Assembly: GCA_012520505.1 (NCBI GenBank)
Contig: JAAYOC010000025.1
Location: 1-33,881, forward strand
Reading direction: 5' to 3'
From: Oscillospiraceae bacterium
GTDB taxonomy: Bacteria > Bacillota > Clostridia > Oscillospirales > Acutalibacteraceae
Length of the DNA stretch: 33,881 nucleotides
The position numbers and the translations under genes are program-made. Positions 32,201 through 33,881 of this stretch are shown piece by piece. Position 1 is the stretch's first letter, and each line of letters opens with the position of its first letter. Under the pieces are notes generated by a model, which saw only the letters and a program-made list of their open reading frames with translations, was not told where the DNA came from and did no database searches.

Positions 32201-32820
32201 GCACGTTTACGGAAAGCTTCAACAGCATCCATATTGCACATTTCTTTGAGATCTTTGTAATCCCAAACACCAATTTTTTGAATTTCGTGTGATGTTCGGA
32301 ATCCATCAAAGAAGCTAACAAAAGGTACACGCCCTTCAATAGACGCAAGGTGAGCAACTGCACCAAGGTCCATAACTTCTTGTGTATTAGTTTCAGCAAG
32401 CATTGCAAAACCTGTTTGACGACATGCATATATATCTGAATGGTCACCAAAAATATTTAAAGCGTGTGAAGCTACACAACGAGCTGAAACATGAAAAACT
32501 GATGGTAAAAGTTCACCAGCAATTTTATACATGTTAGGAATCATAAGAAGAAGTCCTTGTGAAGCTGTGTAAGTTGTTGTAAGCGCACCTGTCACGAGTG
32601 AACCATGAACTGTACCAGCTGCACCGGCCTCAGATTGCATTTCAACAACTTTTACCGGTTGTCCAAAAATATTTTTCCTACCTGCAGCTGACCATTGGTC
32701 AACTTCATCTGCCATTGGGCTGGATGGTGTGATAGGATAAATTCCTGCCACTTCAGTAAAAGCATACGAAACGTGCGCAGCGGCGGTATTACCATCCATT
32801 GTTTTCATTTGTCGGGTCAT
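29278..32820 (-). CDS. nifJ: Pyruvate:ferredoxin (flavodoxin) oxidoreductase, single-chain
   Basis: This 1180-residue enzyme converts pyruvate and CoA to acetyl-CoA, CO2 and reduced ferredoxin. Domain order is intact: YPITPSSPMADEVD at the N-terminus, then a CoA/transketolase-type region. Two ferredoxin-like motifs follow, CAKCNKCAYIC beginning at Cys697 and CLGCGVCVGVC about 55 residues later. The thiamin-diphosphate domain has GACAGCAETAY, NATGCSSIWGG, GDGWAYDIGYGG, VYSNTGGQASKA and the later cluster Cys in GYSPCEMHSI. I start at the ATG at 32820 because GGAGGC lies just upstream. The frame extends to 32859 without a ribosome site. It heads a minus-strand gene row running to malic enzyme. 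Confidence 0.97.
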   Translation of the reverse strand: MTRQMKTMDGNTAAAHVSYAFTEVAGIYPITPSSPMADEVDQWSAAGRKNIFGQPVKVVEMQSEAGAAGTVHGSLVTGALTTTYTASQGLLLMIPNMYKIAGELLPSVFHVSARCVASHALNIFGDHSDIYACRQTGFAMLAETNTQEVMDLGAVAHLASIEGRVPFVSFFDGFRTSHEIQKIGVWDYKDLKEMCNMDAVEAFRKRALNPNNPVMRGSHENDDIFFQHREACNKYYDALPTIVEKYMDKVNTKIGTNYKLFNYYGANDAENIIVAMGSICDVAEEVIDYINANGGKVGLLKVRLYRPFAIDRFVEALPKTVKNIAVLDRTKEPGSIGEPLFLDVVAALQNANKTDIKVIGGRYGLGSKDTPPSSIFAVYKELEKDNPKPRFTIGINDDLTFLSLKEEESPNTAAPGTIECKFWGLGGDGTVGANKNSIKIIGDFTNKNVQAYFQYDSKKTGGVTISHLRFGDEKIRSPYYVNKADFVACHNPSYIEKGFRMVEDVKPGGTFLINCQWSAEELDKKMDAQTKRYIAKNNINLYTVNAIDLAIKVGMGKRTNTILQAAFFALSNVIPIEKAVGYMKDAATKSYSKKGPEIVKSNHDAIDAGVSAFVKIDVPASWATATDETTTVKMTNTDSKLAKMIDNIMEPVARMEGYDVPVSKFKEHADGTFEHGASAFEKRGVSVTVPEWDADSCAKCNKCAYICPHATIRPFALSAEEKTAAPAVTKFAPKPIPKTDYTYTLAISPMDCLGCGVCVGVCPTSSIKMVSRESQEAQQEAFDYCVANVTEKPETTEKDTIIASQFRKPLLEFSGACAGCAETAYARLVTQLFGDRMYIANATGCSSIWGGPAATSPYTTTFEGKGPAWANSLFEDNAEFGYGMYLGQESQRQVLVDLTNEILNSENKNLVTAAKAWLDTYTDGKANAVATKEYIKALEADSSDIAKQILNKKEFLSKKSVWIFGGDGWAYDIGYGGLDHVIASGEDVNILVFDTEVYSNTGGQASKASQLGQVAQFAVAGKTVKKKSLAEIAMAYGYVYVAQIAMGADQNQTLKALIEAENYNGPSIIIGYSPCEMHSIKGGMVNCQNEMKKAVDCGYWNLFRYNPALKEEGKNPFILDSKLPDTDGYREFLMNEARYSSLTRSFPERAETLFTEAEENAKTRYEHLQKLIALYSLEEK

Positions 32821-32969
32821 AATTTGTTGCCTCCATATATTGTGATTTATAATAACCAAGTTAAAAATAAGAATGATTTTGCTGTGAAAATTAAATTTTA
32901 AGATGTAAAATTAAGCTGACAATGTGTCAGTAAAATAATATAATGTAAGTAACCAGCATAATATGCTAT

Positions 32970-32997
32970 ATAATAGTAACACAATAAGATTTGTAAA
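32970..32997 (-). promoter_or_regulatory. Probable PFOR promoter with a palindrome at its start site
   Basis: On the minus strand TTTACA (32997-32992) and TATTAT (32975-32970) are 16 bases apart, placing the start near 32963. A perfect palindrome AGCAT-AAT-ATGCT (32955-32967) covers that start, an operator-like position, and CTGAC-AATGT-GTCAG (32916-32930) lies in the leader. On the far side TGTGAATTTACACA (33014-33027), an imperfect inverted repeat, sits about 57 bases upstream of the start, where an activator could bind. Confidence 0.45.
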
Positions 32998-33002
32998 TCT
33001 AT

Positions 33003-33063
33003 AAACAAAACTATGTGAATTTACACAAATATGCGAAATAAATACACAAATTTATGAAATAGA
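33003..33063. repeat. Phased 21-bp direct repeats in the PFOR-gap divergent spacer
   Basis: The unit TACACAAATATGCGAAATAAA (shown shortened here: it begins TACACAAAT) at 33022 recurs at 33043 with 17 of 21 bases identical, exactly two DNA turns apart. A looser copy precedes them from 33003 (AAACAAAACTATGTGAA). It lies between the two divergent promoters, in the 418-base gene-free spacer 32821-33238. Confidence 0.55.
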
Positions 33064-33105
33064 ATGTCCATTTATTGTACTTTTTGAAAAAAATAAAAAA
33101 AGAAC

Positions 33106-33133
33106 TTGCAAAAAAAATATATCTATGTATAAT
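33106..33133 (+). promoter_or_regulatory. Sigma-A-type promoter of gap
   Basis: TTGCAA (33106-33111) and a perfect TATAAT (33128-33133) are 16 bases apart. Transcription near 33140 gives a leader of about 100 bases before the gap start, long enough for some leader control, though I see no strong fold in it. Confidence 0.7.
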
Positions 33134-33238
33134 GGTCTAAGAATAGATTGATAAATTTTTGTCAATCTGTCAAGACTAAAAGGTGCTTTTAATTGTAAAT
33201 TTTATATTAACATAGAGCTTATAGGAAGGTGTACAGAA

Positions 33239-33881
33239 GTGGTAAAGGTAGCAATTAATGGTTTTGGACGCGTTGGTCGTATAGCATTTCGTCAGATGTT
33301 TGAATCTGACGGATATGAAGTAGTAGCGATTAATGATCTTACAAATCCAAAAATGTTGGCACATCTTTTAAAATATGATTCCGTTCAAGGAAGATATTCT
33401 CTTGCAGATCAGGTTGAAGCTAAAGATAGTTCAATTGTTGTTGCAGGTAAGGAAATAAAAATTTATGCAGAAGCAGATGCAAGCAAATTGCCTTGGGGCG
33501 ACCTTGATGTAGATGTGGTTCTTGAATGCACAGGATTTTATGCTTCAAAGGAAGCTTCAATGGCTCACATCAATGCTGGTGCGAAAAAAGTAGTTATTTC
33601 CGCTCCGGCAGGAAATGATGTTAAGACGATAGTTTATGGTGTAAATGAAAAAACATTAACTCCGGATGATAAAATTATATCAGCTGCTTCTTGTACAACA
33701 AACTGTCTTGCTCCAATGGCAAAGACTCTTAATGATTATGTTCCGATAAAGTCAGGAATAATGATAACCGTTCACGCATTTACAGGAGACCAAATGCTTC
33801 TTGATGGACCTCATAGAAAAGGTAATTTTAGAAGAGCTAGATCTGCTGTATGTTCAATTGTTCCAAACTCAACAGGTGCAG
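33239..33881 (+). CDS. gap: Glyceraldehyde-3-phosphate dehydrogenase, truncated by the window end
   Basis: The 5' 214 codons of a phosphorylating, NAD-type GAPDH are present; the frame is open to the window edge. The start is GTG at 33239, with AGGAAGGT at 33223-33230 as ribosome site, and the product begins [14 protein letters not shown]. The nucleotide-binding motif, [10 protein letters not shown] and the catalytic Cys152 in [12 protein letters not shown] are present. The canonical sequence is SNASCTTN, so one Asn is Ala here. TVHAFTGDQ and the phosphate-binding [17 protein letters not shown] follow. About one third of the protein lies outside the window. It is divergent from PFOR, linking glycolysis and pyruvate oxidation. 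Confidence 0.96.
   Translation, partial: MVKVAINGFGRVGRIAFRQMFESDGYEVVAINDLTNPKMLAHLLKYDSVQGRYSLADQVEAKDSSIVVAGKEIKIYAEADASKLPWGDLDVDVVLECTGFYASKEASMAHINAGAKKVVISAPAGNDVKTIVYGVNEKTLTPDDKIISAASCTTNCLAPMAKTLNDYVPIKSGIMITVHAFTGDQMLLDGPHRKGNFRRARSAVCSIVPNSTGA

Noticed and set aside
33680-33706. SAASCTTNC variant in GAPDH as loss of function
   Set aside because: The catalytic Cys and following Thr-Thr-Asn are intact; one Asn to Ala change before it is tolerable.
1-33881. tRNA, rRNA, CRISPR arrays, insertion sequences, phage genes
   Set aside because: Read through for cloverleaf-like, repeat-spacer and transposase-like patterns and none was convincing; a dedicated RNA scan was not possible.

Overview
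The window reads as chromosomal DNA of a fermentative, strictly anaerobic, low-GC Clostridia-type member of Bacillota. The evidence is strong AGGAGG-type ribosome sites, lipobox lipoproteins, sigma-A-like promoters, a single-chain pyruvate:ferredoxin oxidoreductase, an aldehyde ferredoxin oxidoreductase with a poly-[4Fe-4S] partner, and AT-rich spacers. I cannot name the genus. No tRNA, rRNA, CRISPR array, insertion sequence or phage gene was seen.

Layout. (A) 1-6.0 kb, plus strand: four lipoproteins around an XdhC-type molybdenum cofactor chaperone. Two carry sulfite-oxidase-fold (molybdopterin-domain-like) modules, one copy in the first lipoprotein and five in tandem in a 1010-residue protein. 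That large protein also has a flavinylation-like motif next to its lipid anchor. The other two are a rhodanese-like and a possible FMN-binding-like lipoprotein. (B) 6.0-12.5 kb: a small membrane protein, a terminator, then a cofactor block moaE-like, moaA, moaB/mogA, moeA, a second moeA fused to a periplasmic-binding-like domain, and moaC. (C) 12.5-21.3 kb: mixed genes. These are a small membrane protein, an orphan oligopeptide-binding lipoprotein, rmuC, a GH3 glycosidase, a membrane M28-peptidase-like protein that lacks its metal ligands, and a secreted protein with an internal repeat. (D) 21.4-25.3 kb: a ThiF/MoeB-type adenylyltransferase, divergent from moaD-aor-ferredoxin. (E) 25.3-32.8 kb, minus strand: PFOR, glycerol kinase, an LDH2/MDH2-type dehydrogenase and malic enzyme, closely spaced. 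(F) 33.2 kb to the end: the start of gap (GAPDH).

How it fits together. Blocks B and D together supply most steps from GTP to metal-loaded pyranopterin: MoaA, MoaC, MoaD/MoaE with a ThiF/MoeB activator, MoaB/MogA and two MoeA proteins. The only evident catalytic client here is the AOR, so the pathway may serve a tungsten- or molybdenum-bispyranopterin AOR, plus whatever enzyme XdhC serves outside the window. Blocks E and F are central fermentation: glycerol entry, 2-hydroxyacid/malate oxidation, malate decarboxylation to pyruvate, pyruvate oxidation to acetyl-CoA with reduced ferredoxin, and glycolysis. AOR and PFOR would share the ferredoxin pool.

The most novel-looking part is block A, a possible surface redox module with no obvious catalytic subunit in view. 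Also notable are the dead M28-like membrane protein, the GC-rich 5' third of the second moeA, the phased 21-bp repeats between PFOR and gap, and the A-rich degenerate repeat after moaC.
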